A DNA stretch of 64,000 nucleotides. It comes from Aquisalimonas sp. 2447. Its GTDB lineage: Bacteria; Pseudomonadota; Gammaproteobacteria; Nitrococcales; Aquisalimonadaceae. Both the position numbers and the translations under genes were made by a program. Location: positions 3,874,501 through 3,938,500 of the forward strand of contig NZ_CP050695.1 of NCBI RefSeq assembly GCF_012044895.1. The letters are read 5' to 3'. Position 1 is the first letter of the stretch. The number at the start of each line of letters is the position of its first letter. The notes below the pieces were generated by a model, which saw only the letters and a program-made list of their open reading frames with translations, did no database searches and was not told where the DNA came from. Below are positions 1 to 7,974 of the stretch, piece after piece.

Positions 1-2
1 GC

Positions 3-611
3 TCGGTGACCGACGGTCGCGCCGACGTGGCCTGGTGTGCGCCCATCAGCGGCGTGCTGTCGGAGATGCAGGGCCACCCGGAGGGGATTCGCTTCCTTGA
101 CCAGCCGCTGGATGACGACGCGGCATGGGAGCGCTGGCTGGAAGTCCGGCCCACCCACGTACCCACGGAAATCGACATGGGCGTCTCCGAAGCGGTGGGC
201 GCGGAAGGCCTTGTCTCCAACTTCTACTACTGGACTCGCGCGGACGCCGACGCGGACTTCATCTACAACCTCGCCCGCTGGTTCCATGAACAGCACGACG
301 AGTACAAGGACACCCACCCGCTGTCCGCCCGTATGTCCCTGGACCTGTTCATGGAATACGTCCGCAACAGTCCGATGCCGGTCCACGAAGGCACAGTGCG
401 TTACCTGGAGGAGATCGGTGAATGGACCGATGAGGACCAGGCCCGCAACCAGGAGGCCCGGGCCAACATGGAAGACTGGCTGGAGGCGCGTGAGGAAGCG
501 CTGATGGCCGCCATGGAACGCGGCATCGAGCCGGACCATGAGAACGAGGAGTTCGTGGAACTGGTCGAGGAGCACACGGACGGGCTACCCACGTTCCGCA
601 CGCAGCTCTGA
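3..611 (+). CDS. TAXI-family TRAP transporter solute-binding protein, C-terminal part
   Basis: Periplasmic solute receptor of a TRAP transporter (TAXI type), cut by the left window edge. The frame is open to base 3, so the GTG at 6 is not the true start. The visible 200-odd residues are very acidic and end in the helical C-terminal lobe of the family. The stretch PVHEGTVRYLEEIGEW fits the TAXI pattern in which a 'P.H.G...Y..E.G.W' segment precedes the C-terminal helices. The permease gene follows 111 bp downstream on the same strand, the usual receptor-permease order. The substrate cannot be told from this fragment; TAXI systems generally import organic acids. The high Asp/Glu content is in line with a salt-exposed periplasm. 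Confidence 0.85.
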   Translation, partial: SVTDGRADVAWCAPISGVLSEMQGHPEGIRFLDQPLDDDAAWERWLEVRPTHVPTEIDMGVSEAVGAEGLVSNFYYWTRADADADFIYNLARWFHEQHDEYKDTHPLSARMSLDLFMEYVRNSPMPVHEGTVRYLEEIGEWTDEDQARNQEARANMEDWLEAREEALMAAMERGIEPDHENEEFVELVEEHTDGLPTFRTQL

Positions 612-722
612 GACCGCGAGCACTGGCGGGTCGTCTCCGGATGACCCGCCAGTCCGCCACGCAGACAACGCAGCGATCCGCTCCCCGCGCGACGGCGCAA
701 TGGCCACCACCCGGGAGGCAGC

Positions 723-2642
723 ATGTCCCAGACCGCTCCCGCCGAAGGCGTTCAGGCGGAGGCCGACGTTACCCGCCTCGGCGACCTGTTTACCTGGCAA
801 AGCCTGCTGTTCGTGGTGCTCTCCCTGGCCGGCGTGGGTGCCGGGATCTTCTACATCTTCGGCTTCACCTTTGATGGGCAACGGCTGATCGAGGCCGAGT
901 ATTACTGGATCTTCATCGGCATCTTCTCGGCAGCCGGGTTCATCGCCCTGCCCGCCCACCGTCGCAGCACCCGCGTGCCCATCTACGACATGATCGCCGC
1001 CATCGCGGCCCTGGGCATCTGTCTGTACTTTTTCCTGCATGCCAGGGAGATGGTCATCACCGGATGGACACACGTCCCGCTGGGTATAGTCGTGTGGGGG
1101 CTCATGCTGGAGCTGGCCCGCCGCAGCGCAGGTGCACCGTTTTTCTTCGTGGTGCTGCTGCTCGGGATGTATCCGCTGGTGGCACATCACATGCCCGGCC
1201 TCCTCGCCGGGCTCAGCTACGACTTCAGTGGCACCATCGAGGCCCACGTCTTCCGCTCCGAGGGCATGCTTGGCATCACCACCAAGATCGCCGCCGAGAT
1301 CATCCTCGGCTTCCTGGTGTTCGCCGGCGTACTCATTGCCACCGGCGCCGGGGATTTCTTCATCAATCTGGCCAACGCCACCTTCGGGCGATTCCGGGGC
1401 GGCCCCGCCAAGGTGGCCATCGTCGCCAGCGGCTTCTTCGGCAGCCTCAGCGGCAGCATCTTCTCCAATATCGCCGGCACGGGAACCATCACCATCCGCA
1501 CCATGAAACGGGTAGGCTATCCGCCGCACTACGCCGGCGCCATCGAGGCGTGCGCATCCACCGGCGGCGTGCTGATGCCGCCGGTGATGGGCGCCATCGC
1601 CTTCGTCATGGCCATCACCATCGGCGTGGAATACCGCACCGTCATGCTGGCGGCGATCCTGCCGTCGTTCCTGTTCTACCTCGGACTCATCCTGCAGGTG
1701 GATGCCTACGCGGCGAAGACCGGCATGAAGGGGCTGGAGCCCGAGGAGATTCCCTCCCTGCGCTCAGTGCTCGCGCAGGGATGGCCATACCTGTCGGTGC
1801 TGGCATTCCTGGTGTGGGGACTCCTGGTCATGCGGTGGGAGTACTACGCCCCGTGGTACGCCTGCCTGCTGATGATCGGCCTGTCGTTCTTCCGGCGGGA
1901 TACGTGGCCCACACCGAGGCGTATCGTCGAGACGCTACGCCGGATCGGCACCCTGATTACCCAGACGGCCGCGATCATCCTGCCCATCGCGTTCGTTGTC
2001 AGCGGACTCACCATCACCGGCGTCACCGGCTCCGTCACGTCCGGCCTGGTGGGCCTGGGCGGCGGCAATCTCTACCTGGTCCTGCTGTTCGGCGTGCTCG
2101 CCTGTTTCATCATGGGCATGGCGGGCCTGGCCATCGTCGCCTACATCTTCCTGGCCGTGACCCTGGCGCCGGCGATCATCGAGCTCGGCGACATGAACAC
2201 GGTGGCCGTGCACTTCTTCATCATCTACTACGCCATGCTCTCGGTCATCACACCGCCGGTGGGCACGGCCGCTTTCCTCGCCGCCACCATCGCCGGCGCC
2301 CGGCCGATGAAGACCTGCCTGACGGCCATGCGGCTTGGCGTGGTGATCTACTTCGTGCCGCTGTTCTTCATTTTCCAGCCGGCCCTGGTGCTGCAGGAGG
2401 AGCTGCTTCACCTGGCGTACCTGCTGCCGTCCATTATCGTCGGCATCGTGCTCATCGCCGGCGGCCTGGAGGGCTATCTGCTCAAGCTGGGGCACGTCAA
2501 CAACTGGCTGCGGCCGTTCATGGTGGTCAGCGGCTTTACCCTCGGGTTTCCGGCGGTGCTGACCACCACCATAGGAGCCGGACTGGCGGCAATCATCTGC
2601 GCCCTGGTGTGGATGGATAACCGTCGGCTGCAGACCGCTTAG
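723..2642 (+). CDS. TRAP transporter permease, DctQ-DctM fusion (4TM/12TM)
   Basis: Inner-membrane permease of a sodium- or proton-driven TRAP transporter, 639 residues. The small (DctQ-like, roughly residues 20-190) and large (DctM-like, roughly 200-639) subunits are fused, as is usual for TAXI systems. Hydrophobic segments run through the whole protein. Two family signatures are visible: a GGVLMPPVMGAIAFVMA segment near residue 280 and ITPPVGTAAFLAA near residue 510. The ATG at 723 has a GGGAGG ribosome site ending 4 nt upstream. It follows the solute receptor and is convergent with the TetR gene, whose end lies 20 bp away. Known of the family: the fused permease works with a TAXI receptor. 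Inferred: uptake of a carboxylate, possibly one feeding the acyl-CoA carboxylase nearby. Confidence 0.92.
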   Translation: MSQTAPAEGVQAEADVTRLGDLFTWQSLLFVVLSLAGVGAGIFYIFGFTFDGQRLIEAEYYWIFIGIFSAAGFIALPAHRRSTRVPIYDMIAAIAALGICLYFFLHAREMVITGWTHVPLGIVVWGLMLELARRSAGAPFFFVVLLLGMYPLVAHHMPGLLAGLSYDFSGTIEAHVFRSEGMLGITTKIAAEIILGFLVFAGVLIATGAGDFFINLANATFGRFRGGPAKVAIVASGFFGSLSGSIFSNIAGTGTITIRTMKRVGYPPHYAGAIEACASTGGVLMPPVMGAIAFVMAITIGVEYRTVMLAAILPSFLFYLGLILQVDAYAAKTGMKGLEPEEIPSLRSVLAQGWPYLSVLAFLVWGLLVMRWEYYAPWYACLLMIGLSFFRRDTWPTPRRIVETLRRIGTLITQTAAIILPIAFVVSGLTITGVTGSVTSGLVGLGGGNLYLVLLFGVLACFIMGMAGLAIVAYIFLAVTLAPAIIELGDMNTVAVHFFIIYYAMLSVITPPVGTAAFLAATIAGARPMKTCLTAMRLGVVIYFVPLFFIFQPALVLQEELLHLAYLLPSIIVGIVLIAGGLEGYLLKLGHVNNWLRPFMVVSGFTLGFPAVLTTTIGAGLAAIICALVWMDNRRLQTA

Positions 2643-2662
2643 CGCAGCCCTCGGTCGGCCGC

Positions 2663-3301
2663 TTACTCAGCGCCGTACGCTACCCGAATAGTGCGGCGTA
2701 CGGCGCCGAAGTGGGCTTCCAGCCTGCTCCAGCCGGAGAACTGGGTGATCGGCGAGCCGAAATGCCACAAGGGGACGATCAGGAGCACGATATCGCTGAC
2801 GGGGGCATCATTGCGCAACTCACCGGTGGCCGCGGCGTGTTCAACGGCGCGGGTGACGCTGTGCTCGAACTCCCGCGACATGGCACGAATGCCCTCGATG
2901 ACATCGTCGCTGATGGAATCACTGCGGGAGCGGGCCCGACTGGAAAGGCTCCAGGGCTGGTGCTCCCTGCCGGTAGGGTTGAACTCCGCGTGGCGCTGCC
3001 GGCAATCCTCCAGGGTCAGCGCCAGGCGCTCGTCCAGCGTCAGGCCCGGGCGGCGCCAGAGTTCGCCAAGCGTGGCCCCGACATGCTCGAACGTTTCGCG
3101 GAAAACCTCGCTGACCAGCGCGCTCTTGTTGCCGAAATGGTAGTGCACGTTCGCCCGCGTGGTACCGACCGTGGCAGCGATATCCCCGTAGGTGACCGGG
3201 TCGGTGCCATGGAGGATGAACAACCGACGCGCCACCGCCTTGATCTGTTCGCGCGTGGACGCAGGGTCCGTCGGCTTGTGGTGGCTCGACTGGGAACTCA
3301 C
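2663..3301 (-). CDS. TetR/AcrR-family transcriptional regulator
   Basis: DNA-binding repressor-type regulator of 212 residues. The helix-turn-helix lies at about residues 37-60 (TYGDIAATVGTTRANVHYHF, with the HYHF that ends the recognition helix), followed by a C-terminal ligand domain. The frame is open upstream to an ATG at 3400, but I choose the GTG at 3301. It has a very good ribosome site (AGGAAGGA ending 5 nt before it), and the longer frame adds a Pro/Arg-rich stretch that would run into the operator region. The gene is divergent from the acyl-CoA carboxylase gene, and a perfect 8-bp inverted repeat lies between them at 3399-3420. Inferred: it represses the carboxylase, its own gene, or both, probably with an acyl-CoA or fatty acid ligand. 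That is typical of TetR proteins beside fatty-acid genes but is not shown here. Confidence 0.88.
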   Translation of the reverse strand: MSSQSSHHKPTDPASTREQIKAVARRLFILHGTDPVTYGDIAATVGTTRANVHYHFGNKSALVSEVFRETFEHVGATLGELWRRPGLTLDERLALTLEDCRQRHAEFNPTGREHQPWSLSSRARSRSDSISDDVIEGIRAMSREFEHSVTRAVEHAAATGELRNDAPVSDIVLLIVPLWHFGSPITQFSGWSRLEAHFGAVRRTIRVAYGAE

Positions 3302-3398
3302 TGGTGTCCTTCCTGTTGCCTGAGCGGGTCGCACCCGATTCGGTGGAGAACGCGGACGGTCAACATTGACTGCCGCCGGGCAGGAATACACCATAAAC

Positions 3399-3420
3399 AC
3401 TGACTTACACGCAAGTCAGT
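3399..3420. promoter_or_regulatory. Probable TetR operator, perfect palindrome
   Basis: ACTGACTT (3399-3406), a 6-base spacer ACACGC, then AAGTCAGT (3413-3420). The two 8-bp arms are exact inverted copies, in the size and spacing range of TetR-family operators. The site lies between the divergent regulator (start 3301) and carboxylase (start 3456) genes, so a bound dimer could block either promoter. A TTGACT hexamer at 3366-3371 could be a -35 for the carboxylase, but no convincing -10 is placed correctly. Confidence 0.7.
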
Positions 3421-3455
3421 TACTAAAAATCGTCGAAAAACACTGGAGCCGACCC

Positions 3456-6400
3456 ATGCCCATCAGCCGGATGCTGATCGCCAACCGGGGCGAGATCGCC
3501 GTACGTCTCGCCCATGCGGCAGCGGAACTCGGAATCGCCACTGTTGGAGTCTACGCAGAAGATGACGCCCACGCGCTCCACACCAGGGTAACCGACCAAT
3601 CCCGGCCGCTGGGTAGTAGCGGGCCTGCTGCCTACCTGGATCAGGACGCCCTGATCGCGGCGGCGCACGCCGAGGGTTGCGATGCCGTGCATCCCGGCTA
3701 TGGCTTCCTCAGCGAAAACGCCGCTTTTGCCCGCCGCTGCGCCGAGGCCCACCTACGCTTCATCGGACCAACACCCGAACAGCTTGCCGCCCTGGGCGAC
3801 AAGGCCCGTGCCCGGGAGCTGGCGCGGCAGTGCGACGTCCCGGTCCTGGAGGGGACGACCGGCCCCGCATCCCAGGAAGCGGTCCACGACTTCCGTGCAG
3901 GCCTCGCTCCTGACGCCACCATGGTACTCAAGGCGGTGGCCGGCGGTGGCGGGCGCGGCATGCGCATCGTCCGCCCCGGCGACGACCTCGCCGACGCCTT
4001 CCGCCTCTGCAGCGACGAGGCCCGGGCGGCCTTCGGTGACCCGGGTCTGTACGCCGAGCAGTTCATGGCGCAGGCCCGCCATGTGGAAGTCCAGGTGCTG
4101 GGTGACCACCACGGCAACACCGTGCACCTGCATGAGCGCGAGTGCAGCCTGCAGCGACGCTACCAGAAACTGGTGGAGATCGCCCCCAGCCCCTCGATCG
4201 CAGACGCAACGCGCCAGCGCCTGACGCGGGCGGCCCTGGCCATGGCGGACGCCGTAGACTACCGCGGTCTCGGCACGTTCGAGTTCCTGGTGGACTCCGC
4301 CACCGAGGCCTTCGCCTTCATCGAGGCCAATCCGCGGCTACAGGTGGAGCACACGGTGACCGAAGCAGTCACCGGCATCGACCTGGTACAGGCGCAGATC
4401 CGCTGCGCCGGCGGCGCTTCGCTGGCGGAACTGGGGCTCAACCAGGAGCAGATCCCGGCACCGATGGGCCACGCCGTGCAGGTGCGGGTGAACATGGAGA
4501 CGCTGGATGCCACCGGCACTCCGCACCCGGCCGGCGGCACCCTCACCGCCTTCGAGCTTCCTGCCGGCCCGGGCGTCCGCGTGGATACCTTCGGCTACGG
4601 CGGTTACACCACCAGTCCTCGTTACGACGCCCTGCTCGCCAAGGTGATCGCCCACAGCCGCGCCCCGGAATTTCGCGGCGCCATGGACAAGGCGTACCGC
4701 GCACTGTGCGCCTTCCGCGTCGAGGGTGTGCCCACCAATATCGGCTTTCTGCAGAACCTGCTTCGGCTGGATGGAGTGCGCAGCAACACGGTCCACACGC
4801 GCTTCGTCGACGAGCATATGGCAACCCTGGCGGTGGCGTCACAGGACCACCCGAAGCTCTGCCACACCGGCACGGCCGGCGAAGCCGCTGCGCCGGGCGG
4901 CACTCAATCTGCCGTTCCCCCTGGAACCACGCCGCTGGAGGCCCCCATGCAGGGGCTTCTGGTGAGCATCGCGGTGGAAGTCGGCGATAGCGTGCATGCC
5001 GGCCAGGAAGTCGCCCTGGTGGAGGCAATGAAAATGCAGCACCCGGTCACGACGCCGGCATCCGGGATCGTCCACCAACTGACGGCCACCGCTGGCGACA
5101 CCGTCGAGGCGGGTCAGCCATTGCTGTTTCTGGAACCCGGCGATCACGCAGCAGGCGCTGAGCAGGAGCAGGCGGAGGTGGACCTGGAGGCCATTCGCCC
5201 GGACCTGGCCGAGCTGCAGCAGCGACAATCCCTGCTCCAGGATGCCGCGCGGCCGGAGGCAGTGGCCAAACGCCACAGGCAAGGCAACCGCACCGCGCGG
5301 GAGAACGTCGAGACGCTCTGCGACCCGGGCTCGTTCATCGAGTACGGCGCCCTCAGTTTCGCCGCCCAGCGTCGCCGACGCAGCCTGGACGACCTGATCC
5401 GCAACACACCGGCGGACGGCCTGATCACCGGCATCGGCGCCGTCAATGGCGAGCTGTTCGACGCCGCCACGGCCCGTTGCGCGGTCCTGGCCTACGATTA
5501 CACGGTGCTGGCCGGCACCCAGGGCACCATCAACCACCGCAAGACCGACCGCATCCTCACTGTGGCCGAAGAGCAACAGTTGCCGGTGATCTTCTTCACC
5601 GAGGGCGGCGGCGGCCGCCCGGGGGATACCGACAACGCGACCAAGATGGCCGGCCTGGATACGCCCAGCTTCGTCAAGTACGCGCGACTCAGCGGCCTGG
5701 CCCCACGCATCGCCGTGGTCAATGGTCGCTGCTTCGCCGGCAACGCCGTGCTGGCCGGCTGCAGTGATCTCATCATCGCCACCCGCAACGCCAGCCTGGG
5801 CATGGCAGGGCCGGCCATGATCGAGGGCGGCGGCCTGGGCACCTTTACCCCCGAGCAGGTGGGGCCCATGGCGGACCAGGTGCCCAACGGCGTGGTGGAC
5901 TGCCTGGTGGCCGACGAGACCGAGGCCGTGGCCACCGCTCAGCGCCTGTTCGCCTACTTCCAGGGCGCGTTGCCCGGCTGGGACGCCGCCGACCAGCGCT
6001 GGCTGCGCCACGGTGTCCCGGAGGACCGCAAGCGCTCCTACGATGTGCGTGCCGTGATCGCCACCATGGCGGACACCGACAGCGTGCTGGAGCTGCGACC
6101 GACATTCGCGCCGGGCATGATCACCGCTTTCATCCGCATCCAGGGTCAGCCGTTCGGGCTACTGGCCAATGAACCGCGCCACCTGGGCGGGGCCATCGAC
6201 GCCGCCGGTGCCGACAAGGCAGCACGGTTCATGCAACTGTGCGACGCCTTCGACCTGCCCCTGGTGAGCCTGTGCGACACCCCGGGCTTCATGGTGGGAC
6301 CGGAGGCGGAGAAGAGTGGACTGGTGCGCCACACAAGCCGCATGTTCGTCACCGCTGCCAGCCTGCAGATCCCGGTGTTCACGGTGGTGCTACGCAAGGG

Positions 6401-6752
6401 CTACGGCCTGGGTGCGCAGGGCATGGCCGCGGGCTCCTTCCACACGCCGGTGTTCAACGTTGCCTGGCCCACCGGCGAGTTCGGTGGCATGGGCCTCGAG
6501 GGTGCGGTGCAGCTCGGTTATCGCAAGGAACTCGACGCCGAACCCACGGAAGAGGCGCGCCAGGACCTCTACGAGCGCCTGGTGGCGGAGGCCTACGAGC
6601 GCGGCAAGGCCGTGAGCATGGCGGCCTCGCTGGAGATCGACGCGGTCATCGATCCCGCCGACACCCGCCACTGGATCCTGCGGGGCCTGGAGTCGACGCG
6701 ACCGCCCGAGCCGCGTCGGGGCAAGCGACGGCCCATGATCGATACCTGGTAG
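3456..6752 (+). CDS. Single-chain biotin-dependent acyl-CoA carboxylase (BC-BCCP-CT)
   Basis: Cytoplasmic enzyme that carboxylates an acyl-CoA using ATP and bicarbonate, 1098 residues, with all catalytic parts in one chain. Biotin carboxylase spans about residues 1-450 (LIANRGEIAVR start, glycine-rich AVAGGGGRGM, ERECSLQRRYQKLVE, EANPRLQVEHTVTE). The biotin-carrier domain is about 490-570, with EAMKM and the biotinylated Lys526. The carboxyltransferase covers about 590-1098. This is the layout of the single-chain long-chain acyl-CoA carboxylases rather than the two-subunit ACC/PCC enzymes. The frame extends upstream to 3366, but ATG 3456 has GGAG 7 nt before it and begins directly with the conserved MPISRMLIANRGE. 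The true acyl substrate is unknown. The adjacent TetR gene and palindrome suggest induction by a metabolite. Confidence 0.9.
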   Translation: MPISRMLIANRGEIAVRLAHAAAELGIATVGVYAEDDAHALHTRVTDQSRPLGSSGPAAYLDQDALIAAAHAEGCDAVHPGYGFLSENAAFARRCAEAHLRFIGPTPEQLAALGDKARARELARQCDVPVLEGTTGPASQEAVHDFRAGLAPDATMVLKAVAGGGGRGMRIVRPGDDLADAFRLCSDEARAAFGDPGLYAEQFMAQARHVEVQVLGDHHGNTVHLHERECSLQRRYQKLVEIAPSPSIADATRQRLTRAALAMADAVDYRGLGTFEFLVDSATEAFAFIEANPRLQVEHTVTEAVTGIDLVQAQIRCAGGASLAELGLNQEQIPAPMGHAVQVRVNMETLDATGTPHPAGGTLTAFELPAGPGVRVDTFGYGGYTTSPRYDALLAKVIAHSRAPEFRGAMDKAYRALCAFRVEGVPTNIGFLQNLLRLDGVRSNTVHTRFVDEHMATLAVASQDHPKLCHTGTAGEAAAPGGTQSAVPPGTTPLEAPMQGLLVSIAVEVGDSVHAGQEVALVEAMKMQHPVTTPASGIVHQLTATAGDTVEAGQPLLFLEPGDHAAGAEQEQAEVDLEAIRPDLAELQQRQSLLQDAARPEAVAKRHRQGNRTARENVETLCDPGSFIEYGALSFAAQRRRRSLDDLIRNTPADGLITGIGAVNGELFDAATARCAVLAYDYTVLAGTQGTINHRKTDRILTVAEEQQLPVIFFTEGGGGRPGDTDNATKMAGLDTPSFVKYARLSGLAPRIAVVNGRCFAGNAVLAGCSDLIIATRNASLGMAGPAMIEGGGLGTFTPEQVGPMADQVPNGVVDCLVADETEAVATAQRLFAYFQGALPGWDAADQRWLRHGVPEDRKRSYDVRAVIATMADTDSVLELRPTFAPGMITAFIRIQGQPFGLLANEPRHLGGAIDAAGADKAARFMQLCDAFDLPLVSLCDTPGFMVGPEAEKSGLVRHTSRMFVTAASLQIPVFTVVLRKGYGLGAQGMAAGSFHTPVFNVAWPTGEFGGMGLEGAVQLGYRKELDAEPTEEARQDLYERLVAEAYERGKAVSMAASLEIDAVIDPADTRHWILRGLESTRPPEPRRGKRRPMIDTW

Positions 6753-6861
6753 ACCACGGGGTAGACAACTCTGGTTACCTCTGCGCTACAGTAAGACGTT
6801 CGCCGGTCGCACCGGTTATCGTGGACGCGGCCGGGTGACGCCATCGGTACAGGACCAGCGC

Positions 6862-7974
6862 ATGGCTTCGGCCCAGGGACTCCGCTCCAGGTTTCTCAAC
6901 TCCACCACACTGGTGTTCGTCGCCATCGTCGTGCTGCTCACCGTGTGGATCGGCAGCGGCATGCTGACCCGCGATCATGCCCCGGTCGCCGAGCGTGAAA
7001 CTCCACCACCCCCCTCGGTGGCGGTGAGCACCAGCCAGGCGGAACCGGTGACCCGGGAAGTGGTTCTGTACGGCGACGTGGAGCCCAACCAGGTGGCCGT
7101 CCTGCGGGCGCGCACCGACGGCATTGTCGAGGAGATGACCAGCACCGGCACCCGGGTCGAGCGTGGCGAGGCGGTGGGCCGGCTCTCCACGGACGACCGC
7201 CAGGCTCGCCTGGCGCGGGCCCGGGCCCAGCTCGCCTCCGCCCAGCGCAACTACGACAGCGCCATGGACATGGTCGAGGACGGGTTTGTCTCCCGCACCG
7301 AGGCGCAGACACGGCTGGCGGAACTGGAAGCCGCACGCGCCGAGCTGCGAACGATTGAGCTGGAGATCGACAACACCACCCTGCGCGCGCCCATCAGCGG
7401 GGTGGTCAACCGCATCGACGCCGATCTGGGGGCGTATGTCTCCATGGGCGGCGAAGTCCTGCAAATCGTCGACAACGACCCCCTGATCGCGGTGATCCAT
7501 GTGCACCAGGCAGCGGCGCCGCGGCTGCGCACGGGCATGCCGGCGCGGGTGGACTTCATCGGTGGCGGCCATCGCGAGGGCAGCATCCGCTACATCGCCC
7601 CGGTGGCCGACGCCTCCACCAGGACCTTCCGGGTGGAAATCGAGGTGGACAACAGCGACCTGGCCCTGCCTTCAGGGCTCAGCGCCGAGGTGGTCGTCCC
7701 CACGGACACGGTGGACGCCCACCGTATATCGCCGGCATTGATTCGGCTGGACGCCCGGGGCCGCATCGGCCTGCAGACCGTTGACGAGGACGACCGCATT
7801 GCCTTTACCCCGGTGGAGGTGATCCGTGCCCGGGCGGACGGCGTGTGGGTCACCGGCCTGCCGGAGCAGGCCCGGGTTGTCACCATCAGCCGCGGCCTGC
7901 TCAGCCCCGGCCAGCAGGTGGAGGTGAACGAGACACCGGGCGACTACGCCCGCCCCGGCGAGGAGCGCCGCTAG
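6862..7974 (+). CDS. RND efflux periplasmic adaptor (HlyD/MFP family)
   Basis: Membrane-fusion protein of a tripartite RND pump, 370 residues. A single hydrophobic anchor lies at about residues 12-32, followed by a Pro-rich linker, a barrel-sandwich (lipoyl-like) domain split by a coiled-coil hairpin of alternating Ala/Arg/Glu helices (about 90-150), and beta-barrel and membrane-proximal domains. I chose ATG 6862 because AGGA lies 7 nt upstream. An in-frame GTG at 6835 has no ribosome site. Its stop codon overlaps the start of the permease gene (TAGTG), so the two are translationally coupled. Because the permease has an in-frame stop, this adaptor may lack a working partner. Confidence 0.88.
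   Translation: MASAQGLRSRFLNSTTLVFVAIVVLLTVWIGSGMLTRDHAPVAERETPPPPSVAVSTSQAEPVTREVVLYGDVEPNQVAVLRARTDGIVEEMTSTGTRVERGEAVGRLSTDDRQARLARARAQLASAQRNYDSAMDMVEDGFVSRTEAQTRLAELEAARAELRTIELEIDNTTLRAPISGVVNRIDADLGAYVSMGGEVLQIVDNDPLIAVIHVHQAAAPRLRTGMPARVDFIGGGHREGSIRYIAPVADASTRTFRVEIEVDNSDLALPSGLSAEVVVPTDTVDAHRISPALIRLDARGRIGLQTVDEDDRIAFTPVEVIRARADGVWVTGLPEQARVVTISRGLLSPGQQVEVNETPGDYARPGEERR

Noticed and set aside
3302-3400. TetR start at ATG 3400
   Set aside because: Weaker ribosome context than GTG 3301, non-family N-terminus, and it would place the operator at the coding edge.
7845-7973. RND permease start upstream inside the adaptor gene
   Set aside because: Those codons are an alternative frame of the adaptor; the GTG at 7974 has AGGAG and begins the first transmembrane helix.
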